Positions 15,549-24,594 of a stretch of 24,617 nt of DNA are shown in pieces (position 1 is the first letter of the stretch; each line of letters begins with the position of its first letter). The notes under the pieces were generated by a model. That model searched no databases. It was given only the letters and a program-made list of their open reading frames with translations, and was not told the DNA's origin. The stretch is taken from contig CALLKF010000085.1 of assembly GCA_938008535.1 (NCBI GenBank), positions 1-24,617 of the forward strand, read 5' to 3'. Both the position numbers and the translations under genes were made by a program. The DNA comes from an uncultured Saprospirales bacterium. GTDB lineage: Bacteria; Bacteroidota; Bacteroidia; Chitinophagales; JADIYW01.

Positions 15549-18185
15549 TTGAAAACAATTTTCCGAATATTTTTAGTGTTGTGCTGGATGTTGGTGCTTA
15601 ATGCAAAGGCAAGTAATTGTATTCCTGCCGGAATGACAGATACATTGAAAAGTCAAGCAGAGGTGGATTCCTTTCATATTAATTATCCAGGTTGTACAGT
15701 GGTTGATGGAAACTTAAGGATTTCTGGTAATGATATAACAAATCTAGATTCATTGATATTCCTGCATAAAGTTAATGAACTCTCAATAATTGGGACAAAT
15801 CTTCAATATCTAAATGGATTAAATAACTTAGATACGATTTCAAATTTAGTTTTTATAGAAACTCCAATAAAATCTTTAAGTAGTCTGAGTAATTTTAAAT
15901 ACACAGAGAATATTACTATTTATCAGAATAGCGATTTAGAAAATCTAGTAGGTTTAGAAGGAATACAAAAAATAGTAAATAACGGTAGTGGCAATTCTGG
16001 TTGGCTTTATATTTCGAATAATCAAAGGTTGGTTAATCTTAAAGGCTTAAACAATTTGAAAGAATGTTACTACATTAGTATTTTAGGGAACTCAAATCTA
16101 ATTAATTTTGATGGATTACAACAATTAATTACTGCAGATTATCTTCAGGTTTATGATAATTATTCTCTATTAAACTTCTATGGTCTGGATAATATCAAGA
16201 CCATAAATAAGGAATTTATTGTAGAAGCAAACAGATCGCTTGTTAGTTTAAATGGATTAAATAGCTTAGAAATATGTAATGATGTATTTATTCATTCAAA
16301 TTACTTACTTGTAAATTTAAATGGATTGCAAAGTTTGCACTCAGTTTCACTCTTTTCTATTCAAAATAACAGTAATTTAGAAAATGTAAACAATATAAAT
16401 TCAGTTATTAATATTGACTCGAGTTTAGTAATATCTAATAACCCCAAACTTGGATGTTGCTATAAAGTAAAACAAATAATTCAAAATAATCCTTTGCTTA
16501 CAGATATAGTAATAACTAATAATGATATTGGATGTAGTAGTGTTCCTGAGGTAATGACATTAACACCAACATCAACTTGTTGCATAGCAGCTTTTATTAA
16601 TGATACCATTATTATCTGTCAAGGTGATACTTATACCATAGCTTCTCATAATTATACAGCAACAGGTATTTATAAAGATACAATTCATATTAGTGCCGGT
16701 TGTGATAGTATTATTATTACTAATCTAACAGTTCTTCCTAAATCCTACCAAATCGTCAATAAAAACTTTTGTGCAGGACAGCAATTTGTATTAAGCAATG
16801 GCAGAATAATTACAACCAACGGAACTTATAAAGATACTATTCCAAGTTTCTGCGACAGCATCATTGAATATCATGTTAGCTTTGTAAACAATATTACGGT
16901 TAACCAAACTGCAACTATTTGCCAAGGTAAAAATTATACTTTACCTAAAGGAACGATTATAAAAATAGCAGGCATTTATAAAGATACATTGTCTTCTTCA
17001 TTCGGCTGCGACAGCATTATTATCACCAATCTTAATATTACTCTGCCAGCACCGATTATTAATACTGTTTCTGTTTGCAAAGGAAAGAATTATACTTTGC
17101 CAAACGGAAATATTGTTTCTGTTTCGGGAACCTATTATGATACTATCCGTAAACTGAATACTTGCGACAGCATTATTATTACTGATCTTACTGTTACACC
17201 ACCAACGCCATTTATTAATACGGTTACTATTTGTAAAGGGAAGAATTACACTTTGCCACACGGAAATATTGTTTCTGTTTCAGGAGCGTATTACGACACC
17301 CTTCGCGCATTAAATACTTGTGATAGTGTCATCATCACAAATCTTACTGTAAATCCTTATCTGCAATCTTCACAAACAGCGTCCATTTGCCTGGGCAAAA
17401 CATACACGTTGTCAGGTGGACGTTCAGTTACCCAATCAGGAATTTATTACGACACCATAAAAAACAATAATGGCTGCGACAGCATCATCATCACCACCTT
17501 AACGGTTACCAATCCTGTTCCGTTCAATAAAACAGATTCTATCTGCGACGGACAAATTTACACATTGCCTTCAGGCAAGACTATTACTTCTGCAGGAATA
17601 TATTCGGATACATTAAGAAGCACAAGCACTTGTGATAGTGTGGTTATAACTACGCTGTCTGTTTTTCCGAATACCTTTTCCATACAGTTAAATGCAATAG
17701 ACAGTATTGATGCAGGAAATTCTGTAGAGCTGAAACCGATTTATAGCGCTGATAGCGCTACAAGTTGGAATTGGTCGCCTGCAAATAGTTTAAGCTGCAC
17801 TGCCTGCCAAAACCCAATAGCGAACCCAACACTGAATACTACTTATTTGGTGAAAGCAAAAACACAAAATGGCTGTGAAGACACCGCGCAAACTATAATT
17901 TTTGTGCGACAGGTTGACGTGTATATTCCGGCGGCGTTTTCACCAAACAATGATGGCATCAATGACGAGCTCACTGTTTTTGTAAACAATCCCTTGTCAT
18001 TTCATTTGTCTGTTTTCAATCGTTGGAATGAATTGCTTTTTGAAACTAATAATGTAACTAATAAATGGAATGGCACCTATAAAAATCGCGAACTGTCCGT
18101 TGATGAATATTTTTATGTACTCGATGTCACTACTCCAAACGGTAAGAGTTATCACAAGCAAGGCACCATTACGCTGTTAAAATAA
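15549..18185 (+). CDS. T9SS-secreted surface protein with LRR-like and 52-residue repeats
   Basis: The 878-residue protein starts with TTG at 15549. The choice rests on an intact signal peptide directly after it (K-T-I-F-R-I-F-L-V-L-C-W-M-L-V-L, then K-A-S) and a consensus promoter just upstream. Residues about 50-320 are irregular leucine-rich repeats (N-G-L-N-N-L, L-V-N-L-K-G-L and similar), as in receptor-L-domain-like surface proteins. Residues 357 to about 717 are seven tandem units with a leading C-x-G, Y-T-L-P, G-x-Y-x-D-T and C-D-S-I-I-I-T. Residues about 720-785 are a PKD-like unit. Residues 789-878 are a type B T9SS sorting domain (F-S-P-N-N-D-G-I-N-D-E). It should be exported by Sec, moved across the outer membrane by T9SS and displayed or released. 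No PorP/SprF partner lies next to it. Ligand unknown. Confidence 0.88.
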   Translation: MKTIFRIFLVLCWMLVLNAKASNCIPAGMTDTLKSQAEVDSFHINYPGCTVVDGNLRISGNDITNLDSLIFLHKVNELSIIGTNLQYLNGLNNLDTISNLVFIETPIKSLSSLSNFKYTENITIYQNSDLENLVGLEGIQKIVNNGSGNSGWLYISNNQRLVNLKGLNNLKECYYISILGNSNLINFDGLQQLITADYLQVYDNYSLLNFYGLDNIKTINKEFIVEANRSLVSLNGLNSLEICNDVFIHSNYLLVNLNGLQSLHSVSLFSIQNNSNLENVNNINSVINIDSSLVISNNPKLGCCYKVKQIIQNNPLLTDIVITNNDIGCSSVPEVMTLTPTSTCCIAAFINDTIIICQGDTYTIASHNYTATGIYKDTIHISAGCDSIIITNLTVLPKSYQIVNKNFCAGQQFVLSNGRIITTNGTYKDTIPSFCDSIIEYHVSFVNNITVNQTATICQGKNYTLPKGTIIKIAGIYKDTLSSSFGCDSIIITNLNITLPAPIINTVSVCKGKNYTLPNGNIVSVSGTYYDTIRKLNTCDSIIITDLTVTPPTPFINTVTICKGKNYTLPHGNIVSVSGAYYDTLRALNTCDSVIITNLTVNPYLQSSQTASICLGKTYTLSGGRSVTQSGIYYDTIKNNNGCDSIIITTLTVTNPVPFNKTDSICDGQIYTLPSGKTITSAGIYSDTLRSTSTCDSVVITTLSVFPNTFSIQLNAIDSIDAGNSVELKPIYSADSATSWNWSPANSLSCTACQNPIANPTLNTTYLVKAKTQNGCEDTAQTIIFVRQVDVYIPAAFSPNNDGINDELTVFVNNPLSFHLSVFNRWNELLFETNNVTNKWNGTYKNRELSVDEYFYVLDVTTPNGKSYHKQGTITLLK
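16617..17699 (+). repeat. Seven tandem coding repeats, last five with exact 156-bp period
   Basis: The leading Cys codon of each unit lies at 16617, 16770, 16920, 17076, 17232, 17388 and 17544. The steps are 153, 150, then 156 four times, so the last five units are exactly 52 codons each with no indels. Units four and five (from 17076 and 17232) are nearly identical in DNA over their first part, which suggests recent duplication. The two first units are more diverged. All lie inside the surface protein gene. Confidence 0.9.
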
Positions 18186-18260
18186 AGGTTAAAATATATT
18201 CTTCCTTACAAGCACATTTCACCTAAAATCATTATTTTCACATAAGTAAAAATACATACT

Positions 18261-19400
18261 ATGGACTTATCGGAATTTGAATACAGACCGGAAAACCTTC
18301 CAAAAGACAAAACGGAAAATTTAAAATTCATGGCTAACCTGCGCGAAAAATTTACTGCGGAAGTGCTGGAAAATGAGAAGTTGAAAAAATACATGGAATG
18401 TTATCAAATGGCAGACATCGAAAGATTTGCTAAATATGTTGTTGACAAGAAAATGAATTTATTGCATCATTTAGACTGGCTCATTCGTCGTCACGAATAC
18501 ACGCCGGAGATCAAATACAGAAAGGAAGCCGAAAAAACCATTGAACTCATTCAGCAAAAAAAGTTATTTAATATACAATGCCTTTGGCGCGCCAACCAAT
18601 TCGAACATCCTGCGCTGCGCTGCACCTATGATTTCTTCTTTTGGGAAAGACACATCAATGATTGCCCGTTTCTCGATCCTGTTTCTATTGAAGATATACA
18701 GCTCATGCAGGCATTCCTGCGCAAACCCGATGTGCATATACCGGAACGCTATATGCTGGTGGGCTACCAGGAATATGACGGATTGCTAAAAATGGAAGAC
18801 GATGAATATATACACATGCCGCCATGGTATACGTTATATGATGAATACAGGAACACCGGCAATTTATTAAAGCTGCCTGATTTGCGTACTCAACATGAAA
18901 AATTGCTTATGGATGCGCTGCGAAAAGAAGAACAGAGAAAAGAAAAAGAAAATCCCAAACCACCTGTAGAGCGCGATAAACGACCCTATTTTTATGAGCA
19001 TAAGCAGTTAATCCAATATTTTAAATTGTTTGAAAAGGATAAGCATTTCTTAGAGATCTACAAAGAAGACAAGATATACATGAAGGAACTGGAAACCACA
19101 AACGATGATGATTTGGATTTGGCAATATACAATTTGCGCAAGGTAAAAGAACCTGTTTATGTAGATGGAGGAAAAGACTGGAGAGATGCGATAAAAGAAG
19201 CAGCACAGCGTCATATCAATAAAATGGTTGCCGATGATCTGGATTTGTTATATGAAGCAGATGCTATGTTCAATGAACTCGGAATAAGCACTTCTAAAGA
19301 AGACCTCACAGATGCATTAAATGAACACAGTGGTTTTATGGTAAAAAGATTAAAACAAGGCGCACTGCTTTTAGGAATAGAACCGGATAAGTATTGGTAA
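18261..19400 (+). CDS. Hypothetical protein, 379 aa, charged and helical
   Basis: I do not recognise this 379-residue protein. It starts M-D-L-S-E-F-E-Y-R-P-E with no signal peptide or membrane segment, so it is probably cytosolic. It is rich in Glu, Lys, Asp and Tyr and looks mostly helical. A strongly basic and acidic low-complexity stretch (K-E-E-Q-R-K-E-K-E-N-P) near residues 220-235 is probably a flexible linker between two helical halves. The ATG has 75 bp of AT-rich sequence before it without a clear promoter box. Its codons (many CTG, GGC, GCC, CGC) are richer in GC than those of the adhesin and sulfatase genes nearby, which may point to different expression or origin. It converges on the 142-residue gene with 7 bp between stops. 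Confidence 0.75.
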   Translation: MDLSEFEYRPENLPKDKTENLKFMANLREKFTAEVLENEKLKKYMECYQMADIERFAKYVVDKKMNLLHHLDWLIRRHEYTPEIKYRKEAEKTIELIQQKKLFNIQCLWRANQFEHPALRCTYDFFFWERHINDCPFLDPVSIEDIQLMQAFLRKPDVHIPERYMLVGYQEYDGLLKMEDDEYIHMPPWYTLYDEYRNTGNLLKLPDLRTQHEKLLMDALRKEEQRKEKENPKPPVERDKRPYFYEHKQLIQYFKLFEKDKHFLEIYKEDKIYMKELETTNDDDLDLAIYNLRKVKEPVYVDGGKDWRDAIKEAAQRHINKMVADDLDLLYEADAMFNELGISTSKEDLTDALNEHSGFMVKRLKQGALLLGIEPDKYW

Positions 19401-19407
19401 TAGAAAG

Positions 19408-19836
19408 TTAACTATTATTCTTTTCATACCTAAATACTACAGCTTCTTTATTTTGTGATTCATATATAATTTCCGCCAGAGAACCATTAGTCTTTGTGAT
19501 TCTCGGAGGATTAGAATAAGGATATTCTGTATAAATATTCGGAACAATTAAACATAAAGCGTTTACATCTTTTTCTTCATTTAAAAAATATTCTACAAAG
19601 CCATAATCATAATCTGTTTTTCCATACCATATTTGTGGCAGAGAATTTTCATGAATATTGATTTTGATCCATTTCTCTAAATGTTCAAGTTCTCTAAAAT
19701 CTCCTTCAACTATAACAGAATACTGGTGGGTTAACAATAATACATTTCGTTCATTTACATCATCAGCATCTAAACCTCGGCCTCCAAATTTAGGATCATA
19801 CTCATTTAAAAATTCATCAAATGTCTGTACTCTCAT
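19408..19836 (-). CDS. Hypothetical protein, 142 aa
   Basis: I do not recognise this protein. It has 142 residues, starts M-R-V-Q-T-F-D-E-F-L and has no signal peptide or membrane helix. It is acidic, with mixed alpha/beta character: a hydrophobic strand V-L-L-L-T-H-Q-Y-S-V-I-V near 32-43 and another A-L-C-L-I-V-P-N-I-Y near 93-102. Its start overlaps the stop of the upstream 235-residue gene by 4 bp (19833-19836), so the pair forms a translationally coupled operon. It is AT-rich, unlike its upstream partner. The two proteins may act together, but nothing in the sequence shows how. Confidence 0.7.
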   Translation of the reverse strand: MRVQTFDEFLNEYDPKFGGRGLDADDVNERNVLLLTHQYSVIVEGDFRELEHLEKWIKINIHENSLPQIWYGKTDYDYGFVEYFLNEEKDVNALCLIVPNIYTEYPYSNPPRITKTNGSLAEIIYESQNKEAVVFRYEKNNS

Positions 19837-20540
19837 GGTTGTTTAGTTTCTTCCTTTTCTACTTCAACCACTTCCTTTTTCTTCTTTCTTCGTCCGCCAC
19901 TCTTTCTCAGTTTGCGGCTTACTTTATATAAACGGTAAAAATGCGGATTCGTCAGCTTAAACAAACTCATATTGCTGTCCATACGTTCGCGCAGCAGTTG
20001 TTTGGTTTCCACAAATAAAGTAATCAGATTTTCAGTCGCTATTTTACGTTTGTTAAGTGCTAATGTCGGTTCCGCAGAGAAATCTTCAAAATCAGTGATC
20101 GCTTGCTGCATATCGGCAATCATTTGAGGTGTCAGTCCGCAAGCTGCAAGTGCTACTATATTTTCCTGCGCGCGGTCATGAATATTTTGGCAATGCGCAT
20201 GAATAATTTCGTCGCGCATCGTAAACAGCTCATACTCGCTGTAATCAACTTCGGCTTTCAATATCAAATTTTGTTGCGTGGAGGCATAACCAGTCACTAT
20301 CTTCGCCGTAATGTTCGAGCGGTACGCCAGGTTGCGTTTCAGGTTCCGCTTGTCTTCCGCAATGCCGGTCAGCACCGTGCCTTGTTCCATCGATGTGTCT
20401 TTTATCTCTTGCACCTTTGCTTTGAAGTCTGCCAGCGACTGCAGCAGCATCGGAATAGGCGAAATAAGGTCAATATTTTCCTCGCAGCGTTCAATAACAA
20501 CGTTAAACATGCTAAGGTAATCTTCCTGTGTATCGTTCAT
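19833..20540 (-). CDS. Hypothetical helical protein, 235 aa, with basic C-terminal tail
   Basis: I do not recognise a catalytic family. The protein has 235 residues, starts M-N-D-T-Q-E-D-Y-L and is almost wholly helical in character, with no signal peptide. Near the C-terminus is L-F-K-L-T-N-P-H-F-Y-R-L-Y-K-V-S-R-K, then a very basic run (G-G-R-R-K-K-K-K-E) and an acidic end. The N-P-x-F-Y-x-x-Y stretch reminds me of small conserved Bacteroidota helical proteins, from memory only. It is first in a two-gene operon with the 142-residue gene. Its ATG at 20540 faces the 21-bp minisatellite, which lies from 78 to 519 bp upstream, and no TAnnTTTG box is visible in between, so its promoter is uncertain. 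Its GC content is higher than that of its neighbours. Confidence 0.72.
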   Translation of the reverse strand: MNDTQEDYLSMFNVVIERCEENIDLISPIPMLLQSLADFKAKVQEIKDTSMEQGTVLTGIAEDKRNLKRNLAYRSNITAKIVTGYASTQQNLILKAEVDYSEYELFTMRDEIIHAHCQNIHDRAQENIVALAACGLTPQMIADMQQAITDFEDFSAEPTLALNKRKIATENLITLFVETKQLLRERMDSNMSLFKLTNPHFYRLYKVSRKLRKSGGRRKKKKEVVEVEKEETKQP

Positions 20541-20618
20541 AGTTATGGTTTTATAGATAAATATAAAGAATTTGTGTAATAATTGCTCCTATTTGTTAAA
20601 AAATCACGCCTCAGAGGC

Positions 20619-21059
20619 ACAAAATCAATATTAACGCACACAAAATCCATATTAACGCATGCAGAATCAATATTAATGCATACAGAATCAATATTAACGC
20701 ATACAGAATCAATATTAACGCATACAAAATCGATATTAACGCACACAAAATCGATATTAACGCACACAAAATCAATATTAATGCATACAGAATCAATATT
20801 AACGTACGCAAAATCGATATTAACGCATACAAAATCGATATTAACGCACACAGAATCGATATTAACGCATACAAAATCGATATTAATGCACGCAGAATTG
20901 ATATTAACGCATGCAGAATCAATATTAACGCATGCAGAATCAATATTAATGTCTACAAAATCGATATTAACGTACACAGAATCAATATTAATGCATGCAA
21001 AATCGATATTAACGCACGCAGAATCAATATTAATGCACACAAAATCAATATTAACGCAT
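20619..21059. repeat. Minisatellite, 21 units of 21 bp
   Basis: Twenty-one head-to-tail units follow the pattern RCA-RAA-TCR-ATA-TTA-AYG-YAY with no indels. ATATTA is the same in all units. Apart from two transversions (units 2 and 16) every difference is a transition. Units fall mainly into two linked types: AAA with TCG and a final C, and GAA with TCA and a final T. Because 21 is a multiple of 3 and the unit has no stop in several frames, long open frames appear on both strands; these look incidental. The array lies upstream of the 235-residue gene and downstream of the SprA-like gene. Confidence 0.95.
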
Positions 21060-21108
21060 TATTTATTAGGAATGTGGAGGCATTTTTAAAAGAAAAGTGC
21101 TGAGGCAG

Positions 21109-21142
21109 TAACTCTGACGGGTTTTAAACCTTATCAGAGTTA
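21109..21142 (-). terminator. Hairpin downstream of the SprA-like gene
   Basis: A 9-bp perfect inverted repeat (TAACTCTGA at 21109-21117, TCAGAGTTA at 21134-21142) encloses a second small dyad (GGTTT-T-AAACC). It lies 7 bp past the stop of the minus-strand gene. This style of long dyad is common after Bacteroidota genes, but there is no T-run, so termination is likely rather than certain. Confidence 0.55.
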
Positions 21143-21148
21143 ACGATA

Positions 21149-24100
21149 TTAAAACACCGCTCTCAACTGCGCGCTGCCAGTGTTGACGAGTTTGGCGGTG
21201 CCGGTTTTTCTGCCTTCGTAAATTAAGCTAATTTCTAAGTTTTGCGATATGTTTCTGGTGTAGCTAGCGTTCCAGATGTAGTTTTTGCCTGGTTGCAGTC
21301 CTTCTAAAATGGTGTATGCTTTGGTGCTTCCGTTTTCGCCAGTGAATTTTACCATTGCAAAGGTAAATTTGGTTTCTAAAGTGTTTTTAGATGCTTTGTT
21401 GTAACGCAGCTCAAATTCCATTTTATTGGCCAATGCTTTTTCACCACCTAATTCATTTTTGTTTCTCTTATCTGCAAAACCATAACTTAAAGATGTGCGT
21501 AATTGTGTTTTCCAATTGTAGGTGAATTTTGGCTCAAAAGAATAGGCGCGAATATCAAAATTATTCTGTTTAAAAAAATCAGACGTTAATCGGTTTCTGG
21601 TTTGTATGAATTTTAAGTTTAGAGAAAAAGCGGTATTCAAATTATAATATGCTTCAATAATGTTGTCCATTCTTCGGCGCGTGTCGTATCCGTTTATGGT
21701 TAGCAATTTATCGTTGACTAATTGGTTGGTGAATGAAAATGAATACACAGGATCGCCAGCATTGAAAATAAATGTATTTCGAATGTTTGAGTTGAGAGAA
21801 ATAATAGTTGAATCAATTGTTTTAAAGATAAATGGATTGAAAGCGCGATGCACTTTTGAGTCATTGCCTTTTAACGTTTTACGTCGAATATTGATGTAGG
21901 ATTGAAAAGTTAATTTCGACATGAATTTTTTAAATCCTTTCTGATTAAACCAAATTGCTTTTGGTTGTATGGTAATATTTTGCGTGTATGCTGTAGTGTA
22001 TGCTCGAATGTATTCGTTCAAATCGGTTTGCACTTTCACAAATTGTGCGCTATCATTAAATTGCGAAGGCACAAATTCATCTAATTCTTTTACACCATTA
22101 AAATTTTGATCAATCCATTTAAAATAACCTTGTCCGCTTGGCACTTGCACAAAGGTATATTGCCGAACGCGTTCTTGTCCACCACCTAATTCGTAAATTG
22201 CATTTAACCGAACCGTACCTTTTTTTATTCTAATTCCATATTCAGTTCTGCCTAAATAGGTTTGTTCTGCTTGTGAGCTAATGGTAGTATCTTTTGGTTT
22301 TAAATCTCTAAAAGTAAATTGCCAATTTAAAGTTTGATTTTTTAAAGTGTTTGCATTTCCATTAAATTCTACGGAATGCGCAACTGTTGAATCTTTGAAT
22401 TGTGCATTTTTTGTTTCTATATCTTTTCGGTATTTGTAGGTTAAATTGAAATTCCATTTAGCAGAATCTGGTAAAGAAATTTGAACAGTGAGATTATTGT
22501 TTTTAAAAGAATTATACTGTAATTCATTAGATATTCTGTTTCTGAATTGATTGTTTTCTTGAGAAAAACCAACTGCAAAATTTAATCCGCGAGCTTTGGC
22601 AATTGCATATTGTGCTAAAATAGACGGACGAAAAAAGAGTGATTTGTTCAATGAATCTTGCGTGTTTAATAATCGTGCATCTGCATTTATTTTTATGTTT
22701 TTATAATTGGTAGAAAAAGAAAGCCAGTTTTCAAAACCTTTATAAATCTTTTGTCTGATAAAAGTTGAAAATTTATAACCAGCTTGAATCTGATGTTTGG
22801 TATCTATCAATAAAGTTTGATAGCGTGCAATATGTTCCGTTTTATTTACGGTGTTGTTGATATTCCAATCGCGTGTAAATTCTACGTTTCTGTATTGTTC
22901 TACTTGCTGAAAACGTTCGCTTTTAAATTCATATTGTACAGAATTAGAAAATACTAAATTACGTTTTAGCGAATCAAATCTATTCGCTTGTAACATGTAT
23001 GAGTATCCTAAATTTTGTTTATTGTCTTTTGGTGAAAATAAATTTTTATCATTATTTGAAAAACCCATTTCCGTACGAACAGACATGTTTTTATTAATTC
23101 TGTAATCCAATCCAAATGTAAATAGCAATTGACTTTTTGGTGTAACAATTAAAATAATCGGTTCTGAATTACCTTGTGGCACACCATTGATAGGTGCTAT
23201 CCATTTATAAACACGAACATTATTTGAATTTTTGGTTGGAATATAATTTCCTTTATTATTTCCAACAAAAGAAAAATTTAATAAATATTTTGCACTGTCT
23301 GGATTGGTTTCATAAACAAAAATAGAATCGTAAAAAACACCATTTACGGTGGTGTCTGTTTTTTTATATTGCACACGCGAGGCATCGTAAGTTGTTTCTC
23401 GAACACCAGAAATGTAAGCACTGGAAATATCGTTTCCAATAGTTGCTAAATAAGCTTTGGTGCTATCTGTAAGCGAATTTGTAATCGGTTTATTTTTCGC
23501 ATCTTGTTCTGCATACACTTGTGTGTAGAGTGTTAGATTTTTATAATTAAATTTGATAGCTTCATGTAAGGTAGTTCTCAAATAATTTCGTTCAGCATAT
23601 TCAAATTCTATTACAATACGAGAATCTTTGGTAATTAAAAATCGTGGCATAAAAATAATTTCACCGCTATTGTAATCTATCACATAATCTAATAATTCAC
23701 CACGTTGTAATCGAACTCCATCTACAAAAACTTTTTCGCTTCCAGCTAAAATAATTAAAAAGGTTTCGTTGTTGTTTCCAATTAAACGGTAAGGACCTTG
23801 GTTGCCTTCTGTGCCTTGAATAATATTTCTCGCAAATTTTCCTCTGCTAATACCAACAGATGTAGAAGTCTGCAAACGCATACCTTTTTTAAATTTTAAA
23901 TCATTTGTATAGCTGATACCTTGTAATTGTTTTCCGAATTTTAAAAAATAACTTTCGTAGTTTTTAAGCGTGTAATCGCCAGCAATAATTGCATGTGGAT
24001 CTTTTTTTAATTGGATATAAATTTTATCAAAATCTTGCAGTTGTGCTGTGTTACCATCTGGTTGTAAAGGAATGGAATTGTCGGTAAGAGCTGCAGTTAT

Positions 24101-24594
24101 CTCAATATCATTTCCAATTTTTCCACTTAAACGCAAATCTAAATTAGAGTTTAAAACTAAATCCTGATTGCTGCCAAATTGAATACCACGCGCAAAATTT
24201 CCGCTATAATTTAATCCATCTAAATTGATGAATGAGGTAGAATTTACAATTTGTGGTTGGTAATAATATCGATCATAATAGAGCGAGTCGCCTTTGCGAA
24301 TTACTGGTGGACTTTTATGTTTTGCAACAGTCGAAATATTTATCGGTAAAGTTCGATAGGTGAGCAAAATAGAATTTGGACGAACATTGTTTTTAAAAAT
24401 TAATTTTCCATTAGCAAAGTCAAGTGTATAATTATCTGGTGCAATAATTTCGTTAGTTTCATTATTTTTTAAAGAAAAGGAATTTGGAAAAATACTAAGT
24501 GTGTCAATAGAAATTGTATCAGATGTAATCGTAAGATTTTTGCTTCGGTAATTTGAAAATTGTGCATAATTTGGCAAGGTTGTTTGTGCGCATA
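21149..24594 (-). CDS. Large SprA-like outer-membrane beta-barrel protein (5'-partial)
   Basis: At least 1148 residues are present. A TTG at 24577 could be mistaken for the start, but the frame continues upstream as C-A-Q-T-T before L-P-N-Y, and C-A before Q is a typical Bacteroidota signal-peptide cleavage site. Only part of the signal peptide is missing, cut by the adapter. The first 350 residues are beta-rich and contain R-G-I-Q-F-G-S-N-Q-D-L, then A-A-L-T-D-N-S-I-P-L-Q-P-D-G and G-E-I-I-F-M-P-R-F-L-I-T-K-D. These resemble segments of SprA/Sov and related large Bacteroidota outer-membrane proteins. The rest has alternating amphipathic strands and ends in Phe, as many barrel proteins do. 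It is shorter than SprA itself (over 2000 residues), so it is a relative rather than the T9SS translocon. Function unknown. Confidence 0.8.

Noticed and set aside
20103..20579. Plus-strand open frame of 158 codons opposite the 235-residue gene
   Set aside because: It is a shadow: Cys-, Arg- and His-rich composition, and the minus-strand frame has better codon use and a coupled downstream gene.
20608..20618. Small palindrome GCCTC-A-GAGGC at the left edge of the minisatellite, with TGAGGC at the other side (21101-21106) as possible terminal inverted repeats
   Set aside because: The shared part is only six bases, no transposase or target duplication is seen, and such matches arise easily by chance.
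20619..21059. CRISPR array
   Set aside because: Units follow each other with no unique spacers, the period is only 21 bp, and no cas gene is near.
20619..21059. Diversity-generating retroelement variable region or plasmid-type origin iterons
   Set aside because: No reverse transcriptase, template repeat or Rep gene is visible, and changes occur at A/G and C/T sites alike rather than only at adenines.
20583..21089. Long open frames across the minisatellite on both strands, encoding heptad-like repeats (I-L-T-H-T-E-S and similar)
   Set aside because: A 21-bp stop-free unit keeps several frames open automatically. Frequent K/E and T/A exchanges show no coding constraint, and there is no domain, signal peptide or start context.
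24577..24579. TTG start for the SprA-like protein
   Set aside because: The frame is open further upstream and shows a signal-peptide cleavage context, so the gene is cut by the contig end rather than starting here.
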